A stretch of DNA of 64,000 nucleotides from Dimorphilus gyrociliatus (lineage: Eukaryota; Annelida; Polychaeta; Dinophilidae). Shown one piece after another: positions 23,833 through 37,226 of this stretch. The stretch spans positions 1,054,001 to 1,118,000 of the forward strand of contig CAJFCJ010000012.1 of the NCBI GenBank assembly GCA_904063045.1, in the 5' to 3' direction. Under the pieces are notes generated by a model. It was not told where the DNA came from, ran no database searches, and saw only the letters and a list, made by a program, of their open reading frames with translations. The position numbers were made by a program, and so were the translations under genes. Positions within the stretch are counted from its first letter, which is position 1. Each line of letters starts with the position of its first letter.

Positions 23833-25440
23833 ATGTTGAATCTATCGGCAACAAGGCAAAAGCTAATCGACATGTTCTCTTCCAAACGTGAAGATAAAGC
23901 CTTACTTAATTACTTAGGAGCAATCCTGACCGCCCCAGATGAAACCTCTTTTCCCGCTTTTGGAGGTGCTTTGGAATGGATACGCTCTCATACCGATTAT
24001 CTAAAAATGTTTTTAACCTTACTCCGAATCTACCCGAATTTAATTCATGACGAATCTCTAGATTCATTTTGGGAATTTATGCTTCCATTTTTAAGAATAA
24101 ACGATTCTAAAAAGCATTCAAGATATGATAGTTTTGAAGAAGAAGCATTATTTCCACATCTTCCATCAATACATATTGAGTCCAGTACGGATGACTGTCT
24201 AAAGCTGGTTTACCTATGCAGACCCGAGATTGAAGAGCTCAGTTCACCCGATATTCTTAGATTAGAAGTTACTGAGAAATATCTTTCAAACGTTACGTTC
24301 GTTAGAACAAACCGATCCTTGTTTACGTCAACAGTTTGCGACGTCACATCGACAAATGACGTCATTCAACACTGCCACACCTTTATACTAGATATTAATC
24401 GAAGTACATTGCACGACGAAGAGTGCATTAACTTACTATGTGAAGCAGTGCAAAATGAAATACCAATCCTTTTCATCAGAGATCCTAATTTCCAACTTAC
24501 AATACCGGATAATCTAAAAAAGAGAAAATTAATAAAGAAAAGGAGAAAAATTATTGACGATGACATTAGAGTTACTCCAACAAGTCCAAAATCTCTCTCA
24601 TCTCCTCCATCGTCTTTAGACGTTCCGTATTACCAAGCTATCAGCGAAGAAAGTGTTTGCCTGGAAGAAGTGATAAATACAGCTATATCTCAAAGTGTTA
24701 TCTACGCATCTCATTTACACAACGCCTGTATAGCCAGACTCTACAACAAACTAGAGAAATTGCTGTTATATCCGTTACCAACATTTCATCAGGTAAACGA
24801 CGTCAATTCTCTCACGAATTCAGCGTACAACATTGATACCTTCCTTAATTGCTTGAAAGGAATAAACCAACAAATTCATAGGAAGAAAGCAGATAAGCGA
24901 ATTTTAACTAAGTCTACTTCCTTTGAGATTATGTCTACTGGTAGAAAAGTAAAAGCCTCGAAATTACCAAGATTCATTCCAAGGTGCAATTCAGTGGGTA
25001 ATCGACTCAAACGAGACTACTCAATAGATCTACCACCGCTGACTACACAGAAGTCAGAATCCTTACCGCCCATAAGAAATGTCTCTAATAAACAAAAATC
25101 ATATAGCTCTGATCATTTATCTCAAATATCTCGCAAAGAAAATCATCTAACCGATACTAAACTTCGAACTCAATCAATTGATAGAGACGAAAGAACTTCT
25201 TATTTGGTTTTTCCTCCGCGTGATCACAACACAACTGGCCCTCCCCAACCGCCAAAAATTGTTAAGTATCCCCTTACAGAATCAGCCGAATCAAGCCCTC
25301 CATCCGTTTCACCCTTAACATTTGACGATTTTAATTTAGATATCGAATTGGCCGATTTAGCATCCTTATCATCGTCTCCTGACTTAGAGTCGAACGTTAC
25401 CGAATTAGAGGAGATTGGCAGTGAAAGCGATAAGAAGTAA
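23833..25440 (+). CDS. Orphan protein, 535 aa; possible ciliary gene with a TIR-like segment
   Basis: Single-exon ORF from ATG 23833 to TAA 25440. The N-terminal 100 or so residues look helical (GALEWIRSHTDYLKMFLTLL). Residues of about 130-230 have an alternating strand and helix pattern; VIQHCHTFILDINRSTLHDE followed by ECINLLCEAVQNEIPILFI is reminiscent of the later half of a TIR domain. A further helix (ACIARLYNKLEKLL) precedes a long disordered Ser/Pro/Arg tail with an acidic end (EEIGSESDKK). There is no signal peptide or membrane span. The TIR-like call is weak and rests on pattern only. The X-box immediately upstream argues for a role in ciliated cells. It converges on TMEM151 with about 890 bp between them. 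Confidence 0.75.
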   Translation: MLNLSATRQKLIDMFSSKREDKALLNYLGAILTAPDETSFPAFGGALEWIRSHTDYLKMFLTLLRIYPNLIHDESLDSFWEFMLPFLRINDSKKHSRYDSFEEEALFPHLPSIHIESSTDDCLKLVYLCRPEIEELSSPDILRLEVTEKYLSNVTFVRTNRSLFTSTVCDVTSTNDVIQHCHTFILDINRSTLHDEECINLLCEAVQNEIPILFIRDPNFQLTIPDNLKKRKLIKKRRKIIDDDIRVTPTSPKSLSSPPSSLDVPYYQAISEESVCLEEVINTAISQSVIYASHLHNACIARLYNKLEKLLLYPLPTFHQVNDVNSLTNSAYNIDTFLNCLKGINQQIHRKKADKRILTKSTSFEIMSTGRKVKASKLPRFIPRCNSVGNRLKRDYSIDLPPLTTQKSESLPPIRNVSNKQKSYSSDHLSQISRKENHLTDTKLRTQSIDRDERTSYLVFPPRDHNTTGPPQPPKIVKYPLTESAESSPPSVSPLTFDDFNLDIELADLASLSSSPDLESNVTELEEIGSESDKK

Positions 25441-26327
25441 GTGATTGGAAAAGTTATTGATAGCGTTTATTGCAATTCTCATAATTTCTACCTCATGTCA
25501 ACACAATATTATATAAATATAAAGAAAGAGCTAAAAAGAATAAAGAGATAAAGATCAAAGGAGAAAAAAATCAAGGAGAAATTGTTTTAAAACAGAGAAA
25601 AAAGATGATGGAAAAAAGTAATGTTTGAAATTGAGCGAGTAAAAGAAGAAAGAATATAAAAGAAAATACAAGGGCATTACGAGTATACATATATATTAAT
25701 AATAGAGATACTGTATATAACATATATGTATGCTGTATACGGTTATATATAAATTTATAATACATATATGCAGTATATACAGTATATAAGTACATATATG
25801 AATGTATATGCAGTATACTGTTATTGCATATATATATATACATTTATTCATATATATTTTGTATTCGAGTAAATGTTTTCAAGAAAGAGATAAAAAGCAA
25901 TATTAAAGACATGGAAGAAGAGGCTGATTTTTTTATGATTTATTTATTAATTTTTTCGCCATCTGTCGGGTAATACTTAAAAGATGTAAATGAAAAGAAA
26001 AGAATAGAAAGAGAAAGAAAAGTTACCAAAATACATTAAGTCTTATGCATTAGAACGTTATAAGATAAAAAGAAAATTACCGTCTCTTATATAAAGAGAT
26101 AAAATAATATACAGTCCATATTTAATTATATATATGGATATATTTGCCGTATATAAATAACGGAAAAAATCATATTTTTTAATATTATATTTATATGCAG
26201 AATATCTCGGAAATGTATGTAAAGAAAATGCAACAGAATATAACAATTCTAAAAAAAAAACAATAAAAAGAAGATGAAAGAAAGATAAAGTAGAGATTTA
26301 TCTCTCGACTTTTCTTATTCCTAACTT
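25441..26327. other. Intergenic between convergent genes
   Basis: AT-rich, with TATA-type simple sequence at about 25680-25850. It holds the 3' UTRs of the 23833-25440 gene (+) and TMEM151 (-). No coding signal. Confidence 0.5.
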
Positions 26328-27888
26328 TCATAATTCCGTTTCGAAAACTCCTAAACTGTTGGTGCTATTCGAAGTTGGTGTAGCGTAATCGTTAATCAAA
26401 CGCATATTCAGAGCTTCCTCATAGCCGGGCGGCATTTGACAGTCGCTTCCCGAAGCTGGTGTCGTTAGCGAATTATTCGATTTTCCGCTACAGTTCTTCA
26501 AACTTTTCTTTCGCCCTTTCATTGAGCCATAGTCGAAAAGGATACCATTTGGTACGCTAACAGAACTAGTCAATAGAGCATGGGGATTCTGTAGGACTAA
26601 AGCGTCTGCAGGATTATGCATACGTGCTACATGGCGGTGCTGATTTGTAGAATTGTCAATTAGTAACGCCTCTGAGTAGCTCGGAACTATATCATAATTC
26701 CTTTGTACTAAATGCTCTAGATCCGAGCTGCACATTGTTGCTTCTCGGGACAAGTGGGGAGTACTGGAACAACCAAACACTTTCAAAATATGGTAATGAA
26801 CGTAAGCTGTATTATATTCAATGAGTATCCTTAGTGGCCAAGAAAGGAGAATAAAGGAGAATATCCAATAAACGCATTGGGAAATATACCAAGGCGTTCT
26901 GCTCGAATAGACCATCAAATTCGATTTGAAGGGGACGTGTAATAAATCTAATCCTTCCCTTGTCTCCATATAGTCGTCGTTACGCTCTTGAGCATGGAAG
27001 AACGAAGATCTTTGCATATCAAATTCGACTTCTGAATCGATACTGCAGAAGGAGAAACCTTTTGTAAATTTAATACGTGTGGCAAAGAAGTTCTCTAGAC
27101 CGATTAGAGTCTTTGAGGCGTCTCTTGCCCCGCAGTGACTCCAATTGAACGCAGCGCTTCTTGTTTGCGAATTGATTCTTTCATAATAAACCTGCATGGT
27201 AGTAAAAGCGTCTCCGTTCCTATATCTCGTCACTTGCCTAGTTTTACGAACATAGTGATAGCATTGAACTTTCCACCAAACAACTGGTATGGCACTTCTT
27301 AAATCTTGCAAAAATTCAAAAGCAGCTTCAACGCTCATCCTATTCTTAACTTCATTCCTACTTTGACAGTACCAACATTCTAACAGATACACGAAATATA
27401 AAAGGAAGATGAAAGCCAACGGGATGTACATATATCCTCCATCACATGCAGAGACAGTATTTGTCCGAATATTCGGAAGGTCATAGATACTAAAACATTA
27501 CAATATAAATCATTTCAATACAAGATATTACATAACAAGAAAAAGATTAAAGACTTACCTAAGTATAAATTTTGATACAGTTGCCAACCGACACCAAATG
27601 ACTGCACCAATACAAACGCTAACAAGAAGAGATAAGAGTAAACATTTCCAATGAGGATGGTGCCGTATAGTCGAGCAAAGCGAGCGTCTGATTGGTTTTT
27701 GGTACTGTAGGGAAACGGATCATTTACTCCACAGTCTTGTTTGTCCAAAGCTTTATACAATCATAAACAATAAAAAGTTATATCTATATATATATATATA
27801 TATATATATTTTTTTTCTTTTTTTGCCATATATGAAATCCACTCACGTTCTGCAATAAATTTCCTTCCTCGCTTTCAATCGTCGTCAT
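26328..27888 (-). CDS. TMEM151: TMEM151-family multi-pass membrane protein (449 aa)
   Basis: Three exons: 27847-27888 (MTTIESEEGNLLQN), 27559-27704 and 26328-27489; phases 0 and 2 match. The longest frame over exon 2 is a shadow; the correct frame gives HWKCLLLSLLVSVCIGAVIW and then CRLATVSKFIL, the first membrane span of TMEM151. The second span is YIPLAFIFLLYFVYLLECW (about residues 84-102). The family signature YHYVRKTRQVTRYRNGDAF (about 141-159) follows, then FNWSHCGARDASK, LDLLHVPF and a third hydrophobic stretch (VYWIFSFILLSWPLRILIEY) leading to the conserved TAYVHYHILKVFG. The C-terminal third is disordered and has two P-x-Y-x-E-A-L motifs (VPSYSEALL; PPGYEEAL), the second a PY motif of the sort bound by WW-domain ubiquitin ligases. 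The molecular function of the family is unknown. Confidence 0.9.
27785..27809. repeat. (TA)n microsatellite in TMEM151 intron 1
   Basis: A pure TA run of about 25 bases next to a T-tract, between exons 1 and 2 of TMEM151. Confidence 0.9.
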
Positions 27889-28312
27889 TCCTTACTTTTG
27901 AGTTTCATTTCTTGGCTGATATAAAATAAAATGTATTAATATACCTCAAGCTATACTTTTATCTCTAATTGCATTTAACGAACAAAAATCTTTCTTAATA
28001 CTCTGTCGGATAAAAGAAACTGTAAGAGAAACATCTAATTGATTTTACGGAATTGTTTCTTTCGCTTCATTCTTTTCTTTATCAATCACTGCAAGGCAAA
28101 CTCAAAAGACGTTTAGCTCCGGAAAAATTAGACGTCTACCCATCCGCTTTATTTTCATTCTGCCTGTGATTTTTTTATTCTTAGGCTCAATAGCCAAAAT
28201 TGAGAAAAGACTAAGCCGATTGTTTTTTTTTTACTTTAAGCGACACCCTTGGAAGAGCAAATCGTAAAATCGATAGTCAGTCGTGAGGAAACGAGCAACG
28301 GTATTTCTCTTT

Positions 28313-28380
28313 CTGTCTCTGTCTCTCTCTCTCTTTTTCACTCTCTCACTTTTGGGCGTCTCTCTCTCTCTCTTTTACTT
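28313..28380. repeat. Interrupted (TC)n simple repeat
   Basis: Two TCTCTC runs broken by short insertions. They create long, meaningless Ser/Leu/Phe frames on the + strand. Confidence 0.85.
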
Positions 28381-31300
28381 TCGCTCTACTTTAAAGCTCC
28401 CTTGTTGTTTTTCTACGGCTCACTCTTTTATGTCTCTTTCAATCTCTCCATCTATTTATCCGTATTTCTATCTTTTCGGCTCTTTCATTTCGGTCTCTTA
28501 GCTTCTTTTAATGACGGAAAATTTTAGAGCTTTATCTAAAGACAGGGCTATACTTAAAAACCCAATTGAGGGGAAAAAGGGGCGCAAAACCATAAATCTA
28601 TCGGGCTGTATACGCTTCAAATGCTATTAGCCGACAATTAATCACAGCTATATTTTTTGCTGCACTTAGAAGCAGCTGACCTTTAATCGCTTAAATGCTA
28701 CAGCGTCACTTTGTTGACACGGCAAATACGTCAGTTTGATCTATACTGCGAAAAAACTAGTATAAAGTTTGGATGCATTCTGCATAAACTATAGGAGGTA
28801 TTAACTAAGAATCGCACTTATACATATTTATATACACAAGTACAAAAGTGTAGATTTAAGTAACATAAAGTGCGGTATCCTCAGGTTAGAAATGCTTGTT
28901 TTTATAACAAGATATGAGTAACGAAACTGCTTTCCATTAGAGGGTGAAAATGGTTAAGCAGATTGCGATACATTCCACTGGACAATTACTTTATACAAGT
29001 AAAATAAAGTAAGGTTCATCAAAGCGAACGGAGAAAAATCGTTAATTGTTAAATGGAACGCCCTTGGAAGCTATATATTCTACTTAAAAGAGACATTTGT
29101 GTAATTTGCTGTTGAAAGACTTCCTATATTGATTTTTTTTCCTTTTCAAAATACTTTTACTACATAAAAACGTTTATAGTAGCCCAGTTGATGGAGGGAT
29201 TTTCGTTTAATCAGTGCAATCTCTCAACAGAAGACGAGTCGATGCTTTTAATAATTAATAACTAGTACCGACTGCACTCGTAAGCGTAGAGCGTCTAAAC
29301 AGCCAATAATTAAATTGCAGTTTGCCATCCGCATTGCAAATATATTCAATAGCTAATCAAACGACGCCGTTGCGAATATTTCTATAAACGGCAATGTCAT
29401 TTCTGTATCTCTGAATATAACTAATTAATGAGATTCGATAAAGTAAGAGAGGTAGAGGAATATGAATACTTTTTCACCGGCGTCGAATTGGCCTGTCATA
29501 TTACGGCGGCTTGCTTTTTTGCGATCAATCATGATTTATGGGGGATCATACGAGCCCGATTCCTGCTTTTGTTGCTGTTAGAAAAAAGTATTTAGACCGC
29601 ATAGAAATGCTTCCACTATTTCAAAAATACATTTTAATCTATTTGTTCACTTATTTATTTATTTGTGGTTTTTGAAGGGCGAATGAACAGAGTGATATAG
29701 GCCTAATTCTTATTGACATGAGATGTTTTCAGGCGATGTTTGTTAAAATTAGTAGGATCGGTTGACGGGTTAACATTGAAAGTATGTATATTGAGGCTTC
29801 TGGCACTGTTCGATCGAAACCCGCTAGCGTATAGGTCATTATAACAAACAAGCCTTGCTACAGTTTGCAAATTGAATTTAGGCAAGACCGCTTTATCTAC
29901 GCCGCTCCATATACAGACGCCCATAAAAACAGCTAGTTCGTCTAAAAGCCAGAGCGGATAAAGCGAAAATTCCTCGCTAAATTAGTGGAACGCTTTTATT
30001 ATGCTTAGGTTGCTCAAATCGCAAGAGAGAAGGCTCTATAGCGATTTATGATAGAGATAAATAGTCATAGACGTTGAATATGCAAATAAGTTAACAAAGA
30101 CGTGTAAAAGATTTAAAATTGTATCCTATCGCTTCATATAATACACTATACATAAGAGTATTTTAATGGGCCAACTAATAGAATGAGTTTGTTGCGTGAG
30201 CTGACTAAACGTCTTTAGCTTGTTAGCAGTCTGGTCGAATTGCTCGTTTTTTTTTAAGTCTTACCTCTCTTTCCCTCGTCCTTCACTATAACAATATCAG
30301 CCTTATTAATATATCGACGTTGTACAATATATTCTCCTATTAGTTCTGAGAGGGCTCGCAAGATAATGACTAATGGTTGATTTTTTACTTCACAAACTAC
30401 AAATGGAACATAAATGCACAAACGCCCGAACAAATATTTTTATGTCGTGTGTTGTGATACTTTTATGTACGATTAACTATGTAAAGTTAAATGCATTAAC
30501 TTTTAGCTCATTCGATGGATTTACAGAGGAAAAGAGAAAAGGAAAAATCTAAGGAAAAGAAGAGTACTTATAACAGACGAGTGTTCGTTTACAAATGAGC
30601 TTAGCTATATCCTTATTTCATGGTCTGATACTCTGTTAGCCGTTTTCGTACTACGGACGTGCTTTTTTCCTACCTGACTCTGTTGTAACCGGATTCGAAT
30701 GTTTCCTCGAATAAATATTGGCCGAGTCACGCGAAGGAAGTCGTCCTTTCCACTCTCTTTCTTTCTCTCTTTAAAGTGAGATTTATTAACAAGACGGCCG
30801 CGTTTCTTTATTTATAAATCCTGTAAATAAATATAAATGAAAAGTATAAATAAATTCATGAATAATATATCATATAAAAAATATATAAAAGAAGAAACTT
30901 GCATTTGATATACTGATATATCCTTAAAGAATAAAAACATATATATATATATATATACATACAAGTATATGATATTTCGGCCTATAGCTAGCTAATAATA
31001 TAAAGTACAGAGAAATACACAGTTTCTGTACTGTACTGAGAACATATCAATAATTTATCCACATATTTACAAACATTTCAATACAAACTCATCAGTCTCA
31101 GGCTGCCAAATAATCCACTAATATTATCCTATATAAACATGCTCGAGTAAAGGAGTAGGTTAATTAAAACGTACTTATAAAATAAGTTAAGAAGTAGAAA
31201 AGAAAAATCTTCAGGAACAAGTCTACACTCTTCAGCGCGCGCAGTCGCCTCTCCTGCGTCTAATGCGACCAGCGTTTCCGTGAATTTTTACGCAACGAGA

Positions 31301-34300
31301 CGCTAGGCGCGAGAAAATTTTTCCCTTTCCCTTCCTCCACTAATTAAACATATATAGATTCATATAATAAAAAGATATTTAATAAAAATATTACTTACTA
31401 GAGTATTGATAAGGAATTATATTTGAGCTAATATTGATATATTGCTATAAATAAGATAAGTAGAGAGAAATATAGTATATATGGTTGTATTAAAATAGCG
31501 AATGGTCGTCATTTCAATTTCCGTATTCATTCGGCCATGACTAGTAGCGTTGATTGATTTATGTTGGCATTGATTTCATAAAACGTATTTACGCGTCATT
31601 TATCGATTTAATTCAGTAGGAATAATGCGTCAAAGATACAAAAGATTCATCCATATATGGAATATTTATGCTAGGTCACGACATTTCTTCTCACCGGGGG
31701 AATTGGTAAGTCTTCCGAAAAAGCCTTTGAATTCAAATTGCCATTCCGGAAATGTATTTGGCGATTCTAGCTACTTAACAACATACTCTGAGAAGTGTAT
31801 ACCGTAAATAATTCAAGTGACTCGCTTCCTGTCGTAAAATCCTTGTCAGTATTATTTTAGACAAATCCGTAGGAGGGTTCTTATCCCTCATCAACTCCTT
31901 CTACGTTATTTTCCCAGCACTACCCAGGCGAATTCTAATTCCACCTACATTTGCAACTTGTCAAAAGAAAAAACAAATGTCAAGAAGCAGATGGAAATAT
32001 TTATATCGTGACGCTCGTTCGACTTTTTCCATTCCCCTTTTTCCCACTCGTCTAATTTTTTTTTTACCTGATTTCCCCTCTTTTTTGTTATTATTTCATA
32101 GTTAAGGTAATTAAGTGAAACCCTTTTTAACATATAGAGTTTATTCGTTTGCTTTTAGTTTGCCTGCTAAACAAAAAATTCAATTATTTTTACTTCTAAT
32201 TCCTAAAGAAAGTTGCGTGTCAAGTCGGTCGAAGTACTTACAAAATTTCTTTTAATACATCTGTAATATTTACATAGCTTTAGTCAAACGGAATAAATTT
32301 TGAATAAGATGCTAGCTACTACAAAAGAAATAATAAGGCAATATTTCACCGCACTGACACCCAACTAAACCTCCAATTTAATTAGAGAGATGTCTTTACT
32401 ATAGTAATCGGTCACCGTATCAAATATAATTCTAAAGAAATCCCACAGATGGCGATCATACAATGCTATAAAATTAATTTTAATTATTTAAAATATACTT
32501 GATAAATTACAATTTATTTCTTTAATTAAAGCTTTCTAAATTATTTATAAAAAATTATTTTAAACTATCAATTTATCTAGAGCTTTATGTAAATTTTGTT
32601 CTAAATAACCTTTATTTACTTTTCAAAGAGATTAGAGCAGTTAATCTATATTTTCTTTTTATTCCTTTCAATTTTTTTTGTATTTATTGAACTATTTATT
32701 CCTTTTTTCTAAAATTTATTGATTCATATCCTATTTGAGGTCTATGTATTTTGGCTGGTAGATGGCACCTCTTTACTTTGCCGATTGAATCACTTTTTTT
32801 ATTAGTAGAACTTTTAATGAAAGATTTTAATACACCATCTTTGATAAGGAGAAAAAGCGATAAAAAACTTCATATATAAGGAAATAGTGAATGTAGGAAA
32901 AGATAAGGTAATTTCATTCCCCCTGAAGAGAGGAATCAACCGATAATTTGCAAATTTTTAACCGAAAAGAATAAAAAATAACGATTTTTACAAAATTTGC
33001 ATTCTATTTGGAGAGTAGAATGATTAGACGCCAGTCTCAATGATTATTGAAAATAAACGTTAACCTAAACGCAAAATCGGAATGGGTAAACAAACATTTC
33101 TCGTTTGCATAAGCTTAAGTTAATGAGTTGTGGCAATGTTAACGTAATAAGAATAACGTTAGAAGAATACCAATTGATTTTCAGTGTTAAGCATAATAAA
33201 TATTATTTTTTCCTATTTTTAACATAATAAAGCCTCATGTAAGATTATACTCTTCGAGATGGAAGAAAGAATATGGAACTTTGCACTATACAGAAACTAT
33301 ATGATTACGTTATTAATCCTAAGATCGACCGTACACTTAGCTAAACAAGCGTATATAAAAATATATATACATATCTCTAGTACCATATTTATATTATATA
33401 TTAAAAGTAAATACTTCATTTTCATACTTTTATAATTTTTACTATGTAAAATATTTACTATGTTTAATTCTATTAAAAAACAATGTCTATACTTCATATT
33501 AACATATATTAATAGTATTTATGTTACTAATTCACTAATTCTATGTATAAAAATTTCTTACAAATTAACCTAATTATTTAATTAATTAATACAAAAAAGA
33601 GAGTATAAATTCATTAAATAGTTAATAAATATTTTTAAATTTCAATAAACACCGAATAAAACAATCAGTTTATCTGATGGGTCATACTTAGACATTACAA
33701 AACAATACTTAATAAAAAGGGCTATTAATTCATATTAACGATCAAACAATTGTCTACAAATAATCGATTTGACAGTATTTTTGGTATCATATAAAATTCT
33801 TGTAATTGAATACTAAACACGCCAATATTCGTAAACAATTTTTTAATAAGAAAAAAAAATTTTTCCGCCTCAGACTATCAAAATACAGTCTTTAAAAAGC
33901 ATCTTTTTTAACAAGAGCTGTTTGAGCTAGAGGGCAAAAAGGTGTTTTTTATCTTTTCTTTCTCACTCTATAAGTATTATGTATATTATTATTGCCTAAT
34001 ATATCACTTCTAACCTCTTATTTTTTGCTATTTATAAATAATGACAATAAATCTTGGGGTGTGGTAATTAGCAGGAGTACTCGCACTTGACTATTTTAAC
34101 GGTCTTTGTGTTCTTTTCGATATCTTTTATGTACGTCGACGTTTGCCTTTTCTATCATTATCTAGTCTACTATTATGATTTTGCATCTTTTCAACTTCTT
34201 TTTTGTACCTTTAAAATGTTTAAAGGTAAACTTTACTAGATATTTTTTATGTATAAAATATATGCATATACAATCTTGTAAAAGAACATATGAATACCAT

Positions 34301-37208
34301 GATTAAGAGCTAGTAAAAAATTCATATTCTATTTATAGCTAATATTTTATATATTAAATATATCTTATTTATTTAATTAATTAATTAAAGATATATTTAA
34401 ATACTAATTTTATTAAATAACTATATAAATTTAATTCCAAGTTTATAAAAAATAATATATGAGAAGTGTATATTTGTATATCATCAAATTTCAATTTATA
34501 TCCACTTTCTTAATATGAAAATTAAGGAAAGCAAAATTTAACAAATACATTGAAAATATTCTTTGACAACGTTAATTTGTTTCAAAGTTCGAAATTAGTC
34601 AAGTCTATAAAACAAGAGAGTTTTTAAGTGGAGGACCTACAATTTATTTATTGTGTTTAGAGGAGGTGAGGGAGAAAGGAGGTGAGGGATAATGAGATAA
34701 GCTAAGAAGTAGAGAAGGAAAGAAGGAACGATTTCTATTAAATTATTATGTAATTCTACTAACATTAAAAGATTTATCAATAATACGACTAACCGAGCTA
34801 CAGAGTATATTTTAAACTTGGGAAATAATTGGAAATTTGCATAAGATTAAATTAGATTTAAGTATATGCGTGTATATGTATATATATTTAAAGAGTCTAT
34901 TAAACTGTTAAGTAGATGTCTAATTTGAAACAATCTAGACTAGGTACACTCTTTAAGAGTAGAAAACGACCTTTGTTCACGCCGCTAAAACTCCGACACT
35001 TCGCATCGTGACGGCAAAAGTATAAGAATAACATACTAAGTTTTTTGAATTAGAATGGTCTTTTTGCAACCAATGGAAGGATGGTCGAGAATGCTTGAAA
35101 ATTTCAAGGGACATGATAGAATGAGTCACTATTTAGAAAATAAAGTAAGTATACGGAATTTATTTTAAAGAGTTTATTTTATTTTTCTCAATCAATCTAC
35201 ACTTTTTCATAAAGAGACAAAAAACCTCTTAAGTAATTTTGCAACTTTGTTCTATTTAACGAAACATAATCGAGTAATTTGAATATTTTTTCTTCATTTT
35301 TATTTGCTTTTTACTAGATAAATAATTTAATTTATTAAACAAATTATCTATTAATTCGTTTAATCAATATATACATATATACATTATATATATATAGTAT
35401 ATATAATAGTTAAGAATAGTTTGAAACTCTTTTAATGACAAATTCTGAAATCCTCATAGTACGATAGAGGGAGCAGCAGTCAACTCTCATTTAGATATTA
35501 CCCTCTAGATGTCATCTGTAAAATGCGTAACCGTAAAAAATTCTCCGACTATTATCTTATCAATCGTAAAAAAATGGTAAATTAAATTAGTTGACAAATT
35601 TCGAAAGGCATTCCTCTTTTTGGTAAATATCAATCGTTTTCCCAGATGGCGTTTAGATATTCTTATCTACCACCAATAAAAAAAAGAAAAGTTTCTCTCC
35701 AGTTTATATAATAACTAAGAAAGACCCCGTTTCAATTTTTTTAGAATATTAATTATGATTACTAATAGAGTTTTAAAGAAAAACAACGCGAAAAGGTAAT
35801 ACGAATTTATTGATAGCGTCTATATACCGTAGTTTCATGATTAACGTCTAATCATTAAATATTTCTATTATATTTATATTTTACAAACAAATTATTAATT
35901 GATTAGAAATGATATATCTTTATAATTTATGAATATTATTATATTGTATTAATTATATACGTGATTTTTTCCATTAACGATAAACTAAAACTAGTTGCTC
36001 TGATTCGAAAGATTTATAAACATAAAAACACTTATTATTCTATAATAATATAATATGTTAACAATTCATATTCGTTATTTGTCAATTTCTATTTTTCCGA
36101 GATAAATTAATTCAAGAATATAACGCTTTGTTTGTCATTTTTCTTCTCCTTTTATCTCTTTATGGGTATATTTGGAGAAAAGCTTTTCTTATTTTATCTT
36201 TAAAATTTAAATATATCATCTGCCTATGTATTCCTTACTCACTTAATGTATGATTAATGTACTGTTCGTCAAAAATTCCCAGTTTTAAGAGAGTTAAATA
36301 CGAGATGAGGGTTTTAAATAATCTCAACGTCTTATGCAGCTCAGCCTTGACAGAATGGCTGGACACGGCAATACGGAGATTCAAATTACATCTCGATTTA
36401 CGACTGAAAGATTGCTTAAATACCAGTTTTTCTTTTTCTATTGGTAATTTTAGCTGATAGACCTTGCAGATGAATATTACTAATGTATAAGTTACAGACG
36501 CATAAAATTCACATCACGGCTACTTTAAAGCAGAATAGAATGCTTTACAAAATGATAGTATTTAAGTTATTATCGTTAACTATACCGTTTCTTTGATCTA
36601 CCATCATCTATTTCCTAAATTTCTGCCCTTTCATTTATAAAAACATCTTTTGGGAATATTTTTCGTTTTGTGTTACATACTTCTATTCAACATTTTGTCA
36701 GAAGGTCATTAACATATTTCATTGAAGAAGCGTTTAATAGGATTTTTATAAAAGGCTCTTTGACAAACAGATAGACGAAATGATAGGGGAAACTGGTACA
36801 ATAAACGATATTAATGATAAATTAAATTTGTTGAAACATACGAAAAAAAAATAAAATGAATGAATGAACTGGAAAATATGGATTCATAAAGTAGATTTAG
36901 CGTTAATAAGGAAATAAAAGCTAATTTCGATTATTTAATAAAAAGAGTCACTTGTTAAAATAAGGTTAAGATTTGACAACAACATTTCTATTATATTTCT
37001 TTTAGTACTTGAGATACTTATTTTATTATCTAATATCTAATAAAGAGAAAGTATAAACCTTATTTAGATGTCTAAACCATTTCAATAACCCCGTATAAAT
37101 GTCTCATTAAAATTATTACGACGTATTGAGTTATTCAATAACTAAAATAACGTATTTCCTTTATAGTTATATGAATAAATTAAAGAGAGAGAAGGGTAGA
37201 AATAAAGC

Positions 37209-37226
37209 GAGAGAGAGAGAGAGAGA
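37209..37226. repeat. (GA)n microsatellite
   Basis: Nine GA units in AT-rich intergenic DNA. Confidence 0.85.

Noticed and set aside
27515-27760. Minus-strand ORF over TMEM151 exon 2 that at first looked like an innexin or another membrane protein.
   Set aside because: It is a shadow frame. The adjacent frame gives the TMEM151 first membrane span and splices in phase to both neighbours.
28249-28527. Ser/Leu/Phe-rich + frames, and an exon-like piece (LEEQIVKSIVSREETSN) with an acceptor-like T-tract before it.
   Set aside because: The long part is a (TC)n simple repeat. The exon-like piece is isolated, with no partner exon nearby.
30680-30720. GGATTCGAA stretch resembling a tRNA T-arm.
   Set aside because: No matching D-arm, anticodon arm or acceptor stem could be folded on either strand.
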